Shown here: positions 1 to 6,565 of the stretch, piece by piece
How positions within the stretch are numbered: the first letter of the stretch is position 1
How the letters are laid out: every line of letters begins with the position of its first letter
NCBI GenBank assembly: GCA_030530185.1
Contig: JAUMVL010000071.1
Span: 1-8,380 of the forward strand
Length of the DNA stretch: 8,380 nucleotides
Source of the DNA: Clostridia bacterium
GTDB taxonomy: Bacteria; Bacillota; Clostridia; Christensenellales; CAG-138
Reading direction: 5' to 3'
Made by a program: the position numbers and the translations under genes
Notes under the pieces: generated by a model
What the model was told of the DNA's origin: nothing
The model's database searches: none
What the model saw: only the letters and a program-made list of their open reading frames with translations

Positions 1-465
1 GCCATATTCCGTCTCCCGGTTCAGATAAGCCGTCATGCAGTCGAGATAGGCTTGTTCCGGGACGCCCCATTTCGCATGGAACCAAGCCGCCGTCGCGTTC
101 TTCAGCTCCGGCCGGTCGCGCAGGGTGATACAGGAATAGCCCATTAGATTGTGCAGCGCCTCCGGGTTGTTCTTGGTGATCGCTCCGAGCTTTTCACAGC
201 GTTGCATCGACGGGCAGTCCCCGCAGGTCTCGATTGCCTTTTCTCTCGCGCACGCGCGGATGGGGCACAGGGAATCGCAGTAGATCGTCTTCACGCCGGG
301 AATCCTGCATCCGGTGCAGTTTATCATCTCCGGCGTGATTTCCACGCCGTTGAGCTCTGACCAAAGCGCCGCCACCTTCCGGCGCATGGCGTCGTCGTTG
401 TTCGCCGTGGCAAGCCGGGCCTCACAGCGCTCGCAGTCCAGCCCGCAGTAAGCAATATATTTCAT
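1..465 (-). CDS. DUF3795 cysteine-rich protein, probable DUF3795-GNAT fusion (3' end beyond window)
   Basis: I see 155 codons open to the left edge, starting at the ATG at 465-463. Residues 1 to about 95 match the DUF3795 pattern: an early CGLDCERC motif (Cys7, 11, 14) followed by Cys50, 53, 63, 67, 72, 81, 84 and 90. This spacing suggests metal or Fe-S binding, though the family has no established reaction. From about residue 112 the sequence changes character; the stretch with AAWFHAKWGVPEQAYLDCM (126-144 region) resembles, from memory, the first helices of a GNAT acetyltransferase subgroup in Clostridia. A C-terminal GNAT domain is therefore inferred, but its acetyl-CoA site is outside the window. 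The start overlaps the TetR stop as ATGA, and GGAAAGG lies just upstream inside the TetR reading frame, so it is probably translationally coupled and co-expressed with the regulator. DUF3795 is confident; the fusion is moderate. Confidence 0.82.
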   Translation of the reverse strand, partial: MKYIAYCGLDCERCEARLATANNDDAMRRKVAALWSELNGVEITPEMINCTGCRIPGVKTIYCDSLCPIRACAREKAIETCGDCPSMQRCEKLGAITKNNPEALHNLMGYSCITLRDRPELKNATAAWFHAKWGVPEQAYLDCMTAYLNRETEYG

Positions 466-1061
466 ACTCTTTCCTTTCCGTATGTCTCGATAAAGTGGCG
501 ACTAAACGCCTCGATCTGCGCCATGGCGGTCTCTGTTTTCTCCGGCTCCCGGTCGCAAAGACGGATGAGGGCGGAGATCGGCGTCGTATAGGCAAAGGCG
601 AGCATGGCGGGATCGTCCCGGCGCAGCAGCCCCTTATCCATCATCCCTTGGAAGATCGGCGTGAACATCTCGGTAAGCCCGGTCAAAAAATGCTTTGTCG
701 CAAGCTCCTTGGCGCGGTCGTCTCGGAACTGTTCCAGCGTCAGCACCTTGCGCGTCATGACAATCCTTTCATCATGGACCGTGAAGCTCACCATGCGCAT
801 GGTCATGTTCACCAGCTCATCCAAGGTATTCGGAACAGGCGGAAGATGCTCCGCCGAGCCGAAACGCGCGCCGTAATAGGCGATCATCTCGTCCAGCAGC
901 GCATTCCAAATCGCTTCCTTGCTCTCATAGTGCTTATAGATTCCGGACTTCACCAGCCCGAGGGACGCGCTGAGCTCCCGGATGTTTGTCCCGTCATACC
1001 CCTTTTGAGAGAACATCTCCAGCGCCGCAGCAAGGATTCTTTCTTTCGTGTCGTTCGCCAT
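462..1061 (-). CDS. TetR/AcrR-family transcriptional regulator
   Basis: This is a 199-residue protein of normal TetR length. Residues 5-55 form the DNA-binding domain: an ERILAAALEMFSQKGYDGT helix, then the helix-turn-helix with TNIRELSASLGLVKSGIYKHYESKEAIW (25-52). The C-terminal part (about 60-199) is helical and unassigned, as expected for a ligand pocket and dimer interface; no ligand can be read from it. The ATG at 1061 is supported by GAAGGAGGAGCTT just upstream and by a promoter about 45 bases further. Two palindromic sites in that promoter suggest autorepression released by a small molecule. Its downstream partner is the DUF3795 gene (4-base overlap). The ABC transporter operon lies nearby in the same direction but ends in a terminator, so control of it would have to act in trans at a promoter not shown. 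Confidence 0.93.
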   Translation of the reverse strand: MANDTKERILAAALEMFSQKGYDGTNIRELSASLGLVKSGIYKHYESKEAIWNALLDEMIAYYGARFGSAEHLPPVPNTLDELVNMTMRMVSFTVHDERIVMTRKVLTLEQFRDDRAKELATKHFLTGLTEMFTPIFQGMMDKGLLRRDDPAMLAFAYTTPISALIRLCDREPEKTETAMAQIEAFSRHFIETYGKERV

Positions 1062-1085
1062 AAGCTCCTCCTTCTAACCCGTCAA

Positions 1086-1101
1086 GTGATCTTTCGTTCA
1101 C
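1086..1101 (-). promoter_or_regulatory. Operator-like palindrome, copy B (over the predicted transcription start)
   Basis: On the minus strand this reads GTGAACGAAAGATCAC, an imperfect palindrome with perfect outer arms GTGA and TCAC. It matches copy A at 13 of 16 positions in the same orientation, centred 23 bases away. It covers the predicted transcription start of the TetR gene. Size and symmetry are typical of a TetR dimer site; binding is inferred. Confidence 0.66.
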
Positions 1102-1102
1102 C

Positions 1103-1131
1103 ATTATAGTGACCGCTCGTTCACTTGTCAA
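1103..1131 (-). promoter_or_regulatory. Sigma-A promoter of the TetR-DUF3795 operon
   Basis: On the minus strand the -35 box TTGACA (1131-1126) and the -10 box TATAAT (1108-1103) are both perfect consensus, with a 17-base spacer. Transcription should start near 1096, giving a leader of about 35 bases before the ATG at 1061. A promoter this strong normally needs a repressor, which fits the two operator-like palindromes in and beside it. Confidence 0.88.
1109..1124 (-). promoter_or_regulatory. Operator-like palindrome, copy A (fills the -35/-10 spacer)
   Basis: On the minus strand this reads GTGAACGAGCGGTCAC, symmetric except for two base pairs, and occupies 16 of the 17 spacer bases between the -35 and -10 boxes. 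A bound TetR dimer here would block RNA polymerase directly. It is the better of the two copies. Confidence 0.72.
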
Positions 1132-1292
1132 GAGCCTCTTACTATTTTTCTATACAAGCATTTCTTCGCGCAGATGGATCGCTACGCCCTGACAAAATGA
1201 TGAACACAACCTTCCGCATCGGAATGCCCTTCATACGCCCGTAACGGAACAGAATCAAAACTGATCTCCCGTTTTCAAACATTTTCCTATGC

Positions 1293-1324
1293 AAAATCGG
1301 AGAAAGCCTCGCTTCTCCGATTTT
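1293..1324. terminator. Hairpin terminator downstream of tnpV
   Basis: A perfect 12-bp inverted repeat, AAAATCGGAGAA and its complement, with an 8-base loop. It lies 62 bases after the tnpV stop. Read on the minus strand the U-tract is only TTTT before GC, so termination there may be modest; read on the plus strand the tract is six T. No plus-strand gene is visible, so its likely job is to end the tnpV transcript and insulate the TetR promoter. Confidence 0.7.
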
Positions 1325-1386
1325 TTGTTCCTGATATGCTTTTGCTTGCTTTTTTGAAGCGGCATCGGTTGCCCTCTACGGAAACA

Positions 1387-1761
1387 CTATACATAAATCA
1401 TCTCATTGTATACGGTCTCCCGCACCCGCGCCTGAATATTGTTCATAGCGCCGACCCACGCCATTTGATCTCTTCGTTTCAGCTCCTCGGTCACGCCCTC
1501 CGCCCGTTTCATTTGTTCGGTCAGGTTCCACATCATATCCTGTGCCTGCTTCTCAACGTCGGCAAGGTGATCGTTCAGCTTCCCGGAAAACAGCAGTCCG
1601 TAATACACTTCCTGCCGATACTTTTTCAAATACTCCCTGCGCCGCGCGCCCCAAATCCCGATTGGTCTTGCGGGTGGTTCATCCTCTCCAGCAACGATGT
1701 AATAATCGCCAACCAATTCATATTCCAGTCCATTCAGCTCATCCCTAATGTACTTTTCCAT
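1387..1761 (-). CDS. tnpV: TnpV-family transposon-associated protein
   Basis: The 124-residue product matches the TnpV family (named from clostridial Tn4451-type elements) along its whole length, as I recall it. Markers are an N-terminal GLEYELVGDYYI strand, the PIGIWGARRREYLKK segment (33-47), LLFSGKLNDHLADVEKQAQ (56-74), and a helical C-terminus with QMKRAEGVTEELK, QMAWVGAMNNIQ and a terminal NEMIYV. The family has no proven enzymatic role; it travels with mobile elements and is predicted to be cytoplasmic and partly coiled-coil. The ATG at 1761 has AGGAGG 7 bases upstream and a promoter just before that. No recombinase (tnpX-like), relaxase or terminal repeats accompany it, so it is either a lone passenger or what remains of an element. 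Its base composition is visibly more AT-rich than the transporter operon. Confidence 0.82.
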   Translation of the reverse strand: MEKYIRDELNGLEYELVGDYYIVAGEDEPPARPIGIWGARRREYLKKYRQEVYYGLLFSGKLNDHLADVEKQAQDMMWNLTEQMKRAEGVTEELKRRDQMAWVGAMNNIQARVRETVYNEMIYV

Positions 1762-1792
1762 ATTTCGCTCCTCCTTTTGTCTTTCTGCTCAC

Positions 1793-1821
1793 AGCATAAC
1801 AAAAGTCATAAAGACAGACAA
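1793..1821 (-). promoter_or_regulatory. Probable extended -10 promoter of tnpV
   Basis: On the minus strand TTGTCT (1821-1816) and TATGCT (1798-1793) are separated by 17 bases, with a TG one base ahead of the -10 hexamer (extended -10). Predicted transcription begins about 25 bases before the ATG, just upstream of AGGAGG. Each hexamer matches 4 of 6 consensus positions, so this is a moderate call supported mainly by position. Confidence 0.55.
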
Positions 1822-1893
1822 ATGTGCGAAATGTGTATGTGGCTGCCTCTCAAAAACAATTTAACCAAGTCCGTTATCAACACTCGCACCAAG

Positions 1894-1922
1894 AAAAAAG
1901 TCCGATGTTCTCGGACTTTTTT
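1894..1922. terminator. Bidirectional intrinsic terminator
   Basis: A perfect 12-bp stem, AAAAAAGTCCGA with its complement, a 5-base loop, and runs of six A and six T at the ends, so it can stop transcription from both sides. On the minus strand it begins inside the stop codon of a 37-codon open frame, and it lies more than 200 bases beyond the ABC operon, which has its own terminator. It therefore probably belonged to another, now missing, gene. Confidence 0.85.
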
Positions 1923-2035
1923 CATACTCCAAAATGTCTTTTGAACGCATTTTTTCGCTCAAAATCGGTCAATTCCTGTATTTTTACGGTACTTTGATCA
2001 AGCAGGTCTGTGAAGTAAACAGGACACAGCAGGAG
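1922..2035 (-). pseudogene. Possible C-terminal remnant of an unidentified gene
   Basis: A 37-codon stretch is open from just after a TGA (2038-2036) to a TGA at 1924-1922. It has no ATG or ribosome binding site. The translation contains a polar, protein-like tail with DLLDQSTVKIQELTDFER followed by KNAFKRHFGV, and its stop merges with the A-run of a strong terminator, which is how the 3' end of a real gene often looks. I do not recognise the family. It could equally be chance. Confidence 0.25.
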
Positions 2036-2057
2036 TCAAGCTTCCCGCTGTGTTTCC
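2021..2057. other. Imperfect hairpin of unknown role
   Basis: ACACAGC (2024-2030) pairs with GCTGTGT (2047-2053); one mismatch later GGAG/CTTCC extends the stem inward around a 6-base loop. The minus-strand sequence after it (TGTTTACTT) is a poor U-tract, so I do not call it a terminator. It may be a backup stop for the ABC operon or part of the lost gene's sequence. Confidence 0.35.
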
Positions 2058-2101
2058 TTTAACGATTAACGATTGAACCCATTTGCCGATTCATCCCGAT
2101 C

Positions 2102-2138
2102 AAAAATGCGACGAGGACTTTTCGATCCCCGCCGCATT
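2102..2138 (-). terminator. Intrinsic terminator of the ABC operon
   Basis: Minus-strand RNA forms a 13-bp stem (2138-2126 with 2117-2105), including two G-U pairs, around an 8-base loop, followed by an uninterrupted run of five U counting the stem's last two. It begins 18 bases after the stop codon of the second ABC gene, the expected place for the end of this transcript. Confidence 0.88.
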
Positions 2139-2155
2139 GTCTTATTTCGGTCTCA

Positions 2156-3898
2156 TTAGATGCGGAAGTTTGCGCCGGCAGTCTGCAGCTCGGTCATGTG
2201 GCGGAACAGGCTGTTTTCCCTGGCAAGCAATTCCTTGGGGCTGCCCTGTTCTGCCACCCGACCATCCGCAAGGACCACGATCTTGTCGGCGTTCTCCACG
2301 GTGCGCATCCGATGCGCGATGACCAGGACGGTTTTGCCCCGAAGCAAGCGGGACAGCGCGCCCTGCACCTTGGTTTCGTTCTCCACGTCCAAAGAAGCCG
2401 TCGCCTCGTCCAGCAGGACAATCGGCGCGTTTTTCAGCAGCGCGCGGGCGATGGAAATGCGCTGGCGTTCGCCGCCGGACAGCTTCGCGCCGTTCTCGCC
2501 GATCGGGGTATCGTAACCATTGGGGAGCTTTTCCACAAACTCGTCGCAGTTGGCGGCCTTTGCCGCCGCGCGAACCACCTCGTCCGTCGCGCCGTGCTTG
2601 CCGAGCCGGATGTTCTCCATCACAGTATCGTCGAACAGCACCACGTCCTGAAATACCATCGAATAATCCGTGAGCAGCGTCTCCGGGTCGATCGTGGAAA
2701 TATCCACGCCGCCGACCGTAATCTTGCCCTCCGAATGGTCCCAAAGCCGCGCCGCAAGCCGTGCGCAGGTGCTCTTTCCGGAGCCGGAGGGACCCACCAA
2801 CGCGGTAACCTCGCCCTCCTTGGCCGTGAAGCTGACGCCCTTCAATACCTGCTCGTCGTCATAGGCGAAGCCGACCTTGTCAAACACGATGTCGTGCCCG
2901 TTCGGCGTGAAGCGCTCCACGCCCTCGGCGGTCTTCGTATCATACAGCTCCATCAAACGGTTTGCGGAGACCTGCGACACGAACATTTCCGCGATCAGCG
3001 CCAGCGCCTGATCGAACGGCGCATACACGCGGGTGATGACCAGCAGGAACATGAACAGCAGCATAAAGTCGATCTTGCCGGAAAGAATCAGCGTCGTTCC
3101 GGTCAGAATCGTGGTTGCTACGCCGAGGCGCATGATCACGCTTGCCGCGTTGACAAAAATACCGGTGAAAAGCTCGCCGTGAATCATTGTGGATTCGTGC
3201 GCGTCGATCTTTTCATACAGATCCTTTAGAAAGCGGTCCTCCTGATTGGTGGCGCGGATCTCCCGCATATTCTCCAGCGTTTCCTGCATGCCGTCGGACG
3301 CGCGAAGCCCGGCGGCCTTGGTCAGCTCGGAACGCTTCTTCAACAGCTTGCGACTGCCGAACAGCAGCGCGAACGCAACCGGAACGCCCCACAGGCACGC
3401 AATCGCCATCCGCCAATCATAGAGCAGCAACATCACCGCAATGATCGCCGTGGAGAGAAACGCGCCGTAGAGATAGCCGAGGCAATGCGACCAAACGTGC
3501 TCCAATCGGTTGACGTCGCCCATGATCGTTTCGGTCAGATCGGCGAGGTCCCGCTTTCCGAAATAGCCGAGCGGAAGCTTACGCAGCCGTTCCGCAAGCG
3601 AGATGCGCATATTCTTCACCTCGCCGTAGACCAGCCCGTAAGTGGCCTTATACTGCTCCAAATGCGTGACAAACGAGAGAATGAGGAATGCGGCCACAAG
3701 AAGCAGAATCCAAATTGCGTTCGGCAGCGGCGCGCCGTCCAGCAGCGTGTCCATAAACCGGCTCATCAAAAGATACAGGATGCCCATGCCGCCCATCACG
3801 ACGAGGTTGGTAACGACGGTCCAAAGCGTTCCCTTCTTCGTGTTTTTCAGACCCTGATCGGACAGAGCGTACTTACGCTGAAAATTCTTTCCGAACAT
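2156..3898 (-). CDS. ABC transporter, fused permease/ATPase half, subunit 2
   Basis: A 580-residue half-transporter. Residues about 25-310 are the membrane domain with six hydrophobic segments (roughly 25-46, 61-78, 143-160, 163-181, 247-268, 276-292) and a coupling-helix region with LPLGYFGKRDLADLTETI (108-125). The ATPase domain follows: Walker A GPSGSGKS (369-376), Q-loop Gln417, signature LSGGERQR (473-480), Walker B IVLLDE (493-498) with catalytic Glu498, and H-loop His529. All key residues are present. Its ATG (3898) is one base after the stop of the preceding ABC gene, with GGAGG reading into that stop, so the two are coupled and surely form a heterodimer in the cytoplasmic membrane. 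Substrate and direction cannot be told from the sequence; the exporter-type fold also includes siderophore importers. It is the last gene of the operon. Confidence 0.95.
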   Translation of the reverse strand: MFGKNFQRKYALSDQGLKNTKKGTLWTVVTNLVVMGGMGILYLLMSRFMDTLLDGAPLPNAIWILLLVAAFLILSFVTHLEQYKATYGLVYGEVKNMRISLAERLRKLPLGYFGKRDLADLTETIMGDVNRLEHVWSHCLGYLYGAFLSTAIIAVMLLLYDWRMAIACLWGVPVAFALLFGSRKLLKKRSELTKAAGLRASDGMQETLENMREIRATNQEDRFLKDLYEKIDAHESTMIHGELFTGIFVNAASVIMRLGVATTILTGTTLILSGKIDFMLLFMFLLVITRVYAPFDQALALIAEMFVSQVSANRLMELYDTKTAEGVERFTPNGHDIVFDKVGFAYDDEQVLKGVSFTAKEGEVTALVGPSGSGKSTCARLAARLWDHSEGKITVGGVDISTIDPETLLTDYSMVFQDVVLFDDTVMENIRLGKHGATDEVVRAAAKAANCDEFVEKLPNGYDTPIGENGAKLSGGERQRISIARALLKNAPIVLLDEATASLDVENETKVQGALSRLLRGKTVLVIAHRMRTVENADKIVVLADGRVAEQGSPKELLARENSLFRHMTELQTAGANFRI

Positions 3899-3899
3899 T

Positions 3900-5723
3900 T
3901 CACTTCACCTCCCGATCCGTCTGCGTCGCTTCGCCGTCCGCGGAAATTTTCCATTTGACCGCTCGGTTGTAATCCTCCCACATCCGGGCGTACAGGTCGC
4001 CATGGCGCAGCAGCTCGTCATGCGTGCCTTCCTCGACCTTGCGCCCCTCGTCCAGCACCACGATCTTGTCCGCGCCGAGCACGGTGGAAAGCCGATGGGC
4101 GATCATAATGACCGTGCGCCCCTCGGTCAGCTTGCGGAGCGCCTGTTGAATCAGCGCCTCGTTCTCCGGATCGGCAAAGGCCGTGGCCTCGTCCAGCACG
4201 ACAATCGGCGCGTCCTTTAGGATCGCTCTTGCCAGCGCCACGCGCTGCTGCTCGCCGCCGGACAGATAGGTGCCGTCCGTGCCGATCAGCGTATCGACGC
4301 CGTTTGGCAGTTTTTCCAAAATATCGTCGCATTGTGCGGCCGAAAGCGCCGCCAGCACCTGCTCACGGGTCGCGCCCGGTCTTGCAGCCCGCACATTTTC
4401 CAGGATGGAGGTTTTGAACAGGTGTGTGTTTTGGAACACGAACGCCACCTGCTCCATCAGCGCATGGGGATCGGTTTGCCGCACGTCCACGCCGCCGACC
4501 TCCACACAGCCGGAGGTCACGTCCCAAAAGCGCGGGATGAGACTCGCCGCCGTGGTCTTGCCGCCTCCGGACGGGCCGACGAGCGCCACGGTCTGCCCCG
4601 GCTCGACCGAGAACGAAACATGATCGAGGGCCGGAACGTCCGCGCCCTCATAGGTAAAGCACACATCCCGGAACACAACGCTGTTGCCCTTCGGCGCTAT
4701 GGGGCTTTTTGTAATCTCCATGGTCGGCGCGCGCATGTCCTGCTCGATCCGACCGAGAGCGGTGCTTGCCAGCATCATGCCGCTTGCCGCGAACATGATC
4801 TTTGCAAGGGCGGTGGAAACGATCGCGGAGAAGACCGCGTAGAACACGAAGTTGGTAACAAACTGCGCAAAACTGCCGTTCCCTATCGCCGCGGGTGCGA
4901 TCAAAAGAGCGACCGGCACCAGGAAAATGAACGCGCCCTCCGTGAAGGTCAGGTTCAGCGCCTGCGGAACCTTGCAGACGTCCGCCTGATAATGCTCTGC
5001 CTTGGCGCTGTAATCCTCAATCGCCTGGCGGAACGCGCGGAACGAATACACGGTCTGCTGAAAGACCTTGACGACAGGGATTCCGCGTACATATTCGGTT
5101 CCCGCCTTGCTCATCGTGTCCTGCGCCGCCTGGTATTCGGCCATCAGCTTCGCGTTCTTGCCGCCCATCATGGCAAACATCGCAAGCACGGACGCCACCG
5201 CTGCCAAGAGGCACGCCGCGCCCATGCGCCAATCGAATACGAACATCAATACGACCATCACGAGTACCATCGCCACGGTCCCGACGATGTCCGCTAAATT
5301 GTGTGCGAGCAGCGTCTCGGTTTCCGAGGCCGCACCGTCCAAGCGGTTGCGCAGCAGACCCGACGCGTTGTTGTCAAAATAGCCCAGCGGCGCCTTCATC
5401 AGATGCGCCATGCCTTGCTTACGAATGTTCGACGCCGTGCGGAATGCCGCAAGGTGCGTACACATCAAGGCAGCGAAGTACACGACGATCCCGGCCACAG
5501 CGAACGCAAACGCCATCCAGCCGTAGCGGGCGATGCCCGTTGCCTGCGTCCAATTCGGCGCGACGGCGATCAGATCCCGCGCCACCAGCCAAATGCAGAT
5601 GTACGGCAGCATCCCAAGGACCATGGCGATCGCCGAAAGCCCGAGGCCCAAAAACGTCAGTGCCTTGTAGCTGCCGGTATAGCCGAGCAGCACGGCAAGG
5701 TCGCTTTGTTTCTTTTCCTGCAT
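3900..5723 (-). CDS. ABC transporter, fused permease/ATPase half, subunit 1 (IrtA/YbtP-like motifs)
   Basis: A 607-residue half-transporter. The membrane domain occupies about 20-315 with hydrophobic segments near 22-50, 69-90, 145-165, 167-186, 263-283 and 286-310, and the APLGYFDNNASGLLRNRLDG segment (111-130) typical of the first intracellular loop. The ATPase domain has Walker A GPSGGGKT (383-390), Q-loop Gln431, signature LSGGEQQR (487-494), Walker B IVVLDE (507-512) with Glu512, a D-loop EATAFADPENE (512-522) and H-loop His543. The AFADPE D-loop, in place of the usual SALD type, is one I associate from memory with the IrtA/YbtP siderophore-transporter group. The ATG at 5723 is preceded by AGGAAGG. 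It lies 38 bases after a methyltransferase gene and 1 base before its partner ABC gene. Pairing is nearly certain; import versus export is open. Confidence 0.95.
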   Translation of the reverse strand: MQEKKQSDLAVLLGYTGSYKALTFLGLGLSAIAMVLGMLPYICIWLVARDLIAVAPNWTQATGIARYGWMAFAFAVAGIVVYFAALMCTHLAAFRTASNIRKQGMAHLMKAPLGYFDNNASGLLRNRLDGAASETETLLAHNLADIVGTVAMVLVMVVLMFVFDWRMGAACLLAAVASVLAMFAMMGGKNAKLMAEYQAAQDTMSKAGTEYVRGIPVVKVFQQTVYSFRAFRQAIEDYSAKAEHYQADVCKVPQALNLTFTEGAFIFLVPVALLIAPAAIGNGSFAQFVTNFVFYAVFSAIVSTALAKIMFAASGMMLASTALGRIEQDMRAPTMEITKSPIAPKGNSVVFRDVCFTYEGADVPALDHVSFSVEPGQTVALVGPSGGGKTTAASLIPRFWDVTSGCVEVGGVDVRQTDPHALMEQVAFVFQNTHLFKTSILENVRAARPGATREQVLAALSAAQCDDILEKLPNGVDTLIGTDGTYLSGGEQQRVALARAILKDAPIVVLDEATAFADPENEALIQQALRKLTEGRTVIMIAHRLSTVLGADKIVVLDEGRKVEEGTHDELLRHGDLYARMWEDYNRAVKWKISADGEATQTDREVK

Positions 5724-5761
5724 ACCCGTTCCTTCCTTTCACTTTGATTTCTGACCGGCGC

Positions 5762-6565
5762 TTATCCACGCAGATGCGTTAAAAAGCCGCGCCGACCGCC
5801 CTCGTCCACAACCTTCATGGCAATGCGGGTATAGAGCTTAAGCTTCCGTTTGAGTTGTTTGCGCGCCGCACCGAAGAACGGACGCTCCTCGATAAGCGTC
5901 ATGCCGCACCGCGTAGCGACGCTTTGCCCGTTGTCCGCCGAAAAATGCAGCTCGGCGTCCTTGTTCCCGGTCTTTTTGATGTAATCGTTGGCGTACTTGA
6001 TGGCCTGGTGCGTCATAGCATCAAAGATTACTTCCACGTTCGGGAACGTTTCCTTTAATTGCCGCAAAAAGCCGATCACCCGCTCCTCTTCAAAATACTG
6101 GAACACACCGATCACGGTCACCAGCGTCGGACGGGACTTGTCGATCTCTTCCGTCCACGCAAAATCAAACATATCGCCCGCGATCAGACGCTCGTTTTCG
6201 GATTCGCCGAGAACCCTGCGCCGCGCCTCAATCACCTTCGACAGATCCATTTCATAAAAGACGACGTCCTTGCCCGGCTTCACGCGAAAATATGCGGTCT
6301 CCAGGCCGCAGCCGACGTTGACGATGTTGCACACCGGACGCTTTGCGATAAAACTCTGTATCATCCGATCGGTATTGTAGAAGCGGCACGCGCCCGCCAT
6401 CTGAAAATACTCGCTGGACTTTGCCGCGATCTCGGCATACGGCATTTCACCTTTCAGCGACAGCGCCTTTTCGTCGTAGAAGTATTCCGGAAAATGTTCC
6501 GAAACATAGATCCTTGCAGTCAGCGGAATATACAGGGTATCCGCCACACCCTCCAATTTACTCAT
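5762..6565 (-). CDS. LCM-type class I SAM-dependent methyltransferase (second of pair)
   Basis: A 267-residue protein that I place in the leucine carboxyl methyltransferase-like family (LCM, COG3315), which includes O-methyltransferases of natural-product pathways. The N-terminal signature VADTLYIPLTARIYVSEHFP (7-26) and helical cap are followed by the SAM-binding motif I NVGCGLET (83-90), the acidic residue that would hold the SAM ribose in YEMDLSKV (Asp107), the LIAGDMFDF segment (127-135) and VIGVFQYF (151-158). The acceptor is unknown; carboxyl or hydroxyl methylation of a small molecule is typical for the family. The ATG at 6565 overlaps the upstream stop by ATGA and has AAGGAGG 7 bases before it inside the upstream gene. 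It is a diverged relative of that upstream methyltransferase and precedes the ABC genes by 38 bases. Confidence 0.88.
   Translation of the reverse strand: MSKLEGVADTLYIPLTARIYVSEHFPEYFYDEKALSLKGEMPYAEIAAKSSEYFQMAGACRFYNTDRMIQSFIAKRPVCNIVNVGCGLETAYFRVKPGKDVVFYEMDLSKVIEARRRVLGESENERLIAGDMFDFAWTEEIDKSRPTLVTVIGVFQYFEEERVIGFLRQLKETFPNVEVIFDAMTHQAIKYANDYIKKTGNKDAELHFSADNGQSVATRCGMTLIEERPFFGAARKQLKRKLKLYTRIAMKVVDEGGRRGFLTHLRG

Larger units (their letters stand above)
1062..1386. other. Intergenic region between tnpV and the TetR gene
   Basis: These 325 bases hold the TetR promoter and its two operators (1086-1131), a strong hairpin (1293-1324) and one 46-residue open frame on the minus strand (1142-1282). 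That frame encodes a peptide starting MFENGRSVLILFRYGRMKG, but it lacks a convincing ribosome binding site and resembles no family I know. I see no RNA gene, riboswitch or coding sequence with a good start here. Confidence 0.6.
1762..2155. other. Intergenic region between the ABC operon and tnpV
   Basis: This 394-base AT-rich stretch holds, in minus-strand order, the ABC operon terminator (2102-2138), a short tandem repeat of AACGATT (2061-2074), a GC-rich hairpin (2021-2057), a 37-codon open frame (1922-2035), a bidirectional terminator (1894-1922) and the tnpV promoter (1793-1821). No complete gene is supported. Confidence 0.6.

Noticed and set aside
495..1109. 204-codon plus-strand open frame opposite the TetR gene
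   Set aside because: It is antisense to a clear TetR-family protein and covers that gene's promoter; the translation is rich in Arg and His with no family resemblance, typical of a shadow frame in GC-rich coding DNA.
1336..1944. 202-codon plus-strand open frame
   Set aside because: Runs antisense across tnpV and through a terminator hairpin; no ribosome binding site and no recognisable domain, whereas the minus-strand TnpV match is clear.
1292..1968. 9-base direct repeat CAAAATCGG (1292-1300 and 1960-1968) as possible target-site duplication around tnpV
   Set aside because: A 9-base match over several hundred bases is expected about once by chance, and no terminal inverted repeats adjoin the copies.
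2198..3229. 343-codon plus-strand open frame
   Set aside because: Antisense to the second ABC gene; its translation is His-, Arg- and Gln-rich and featureless, and no ribosome binding site or promoter supports it.
4332..5297. 321-codon plus-strand open frame
   Set aside because: Antisense shadow of the first ABC gene with a low-complexity basic translation.
5724..5761. Internal promoter or terminator in the 38-base gap before the ABC genes
   Set aside because: No -10/-35 pair or hairpin is visible; it holds only the ribosome binding site region.
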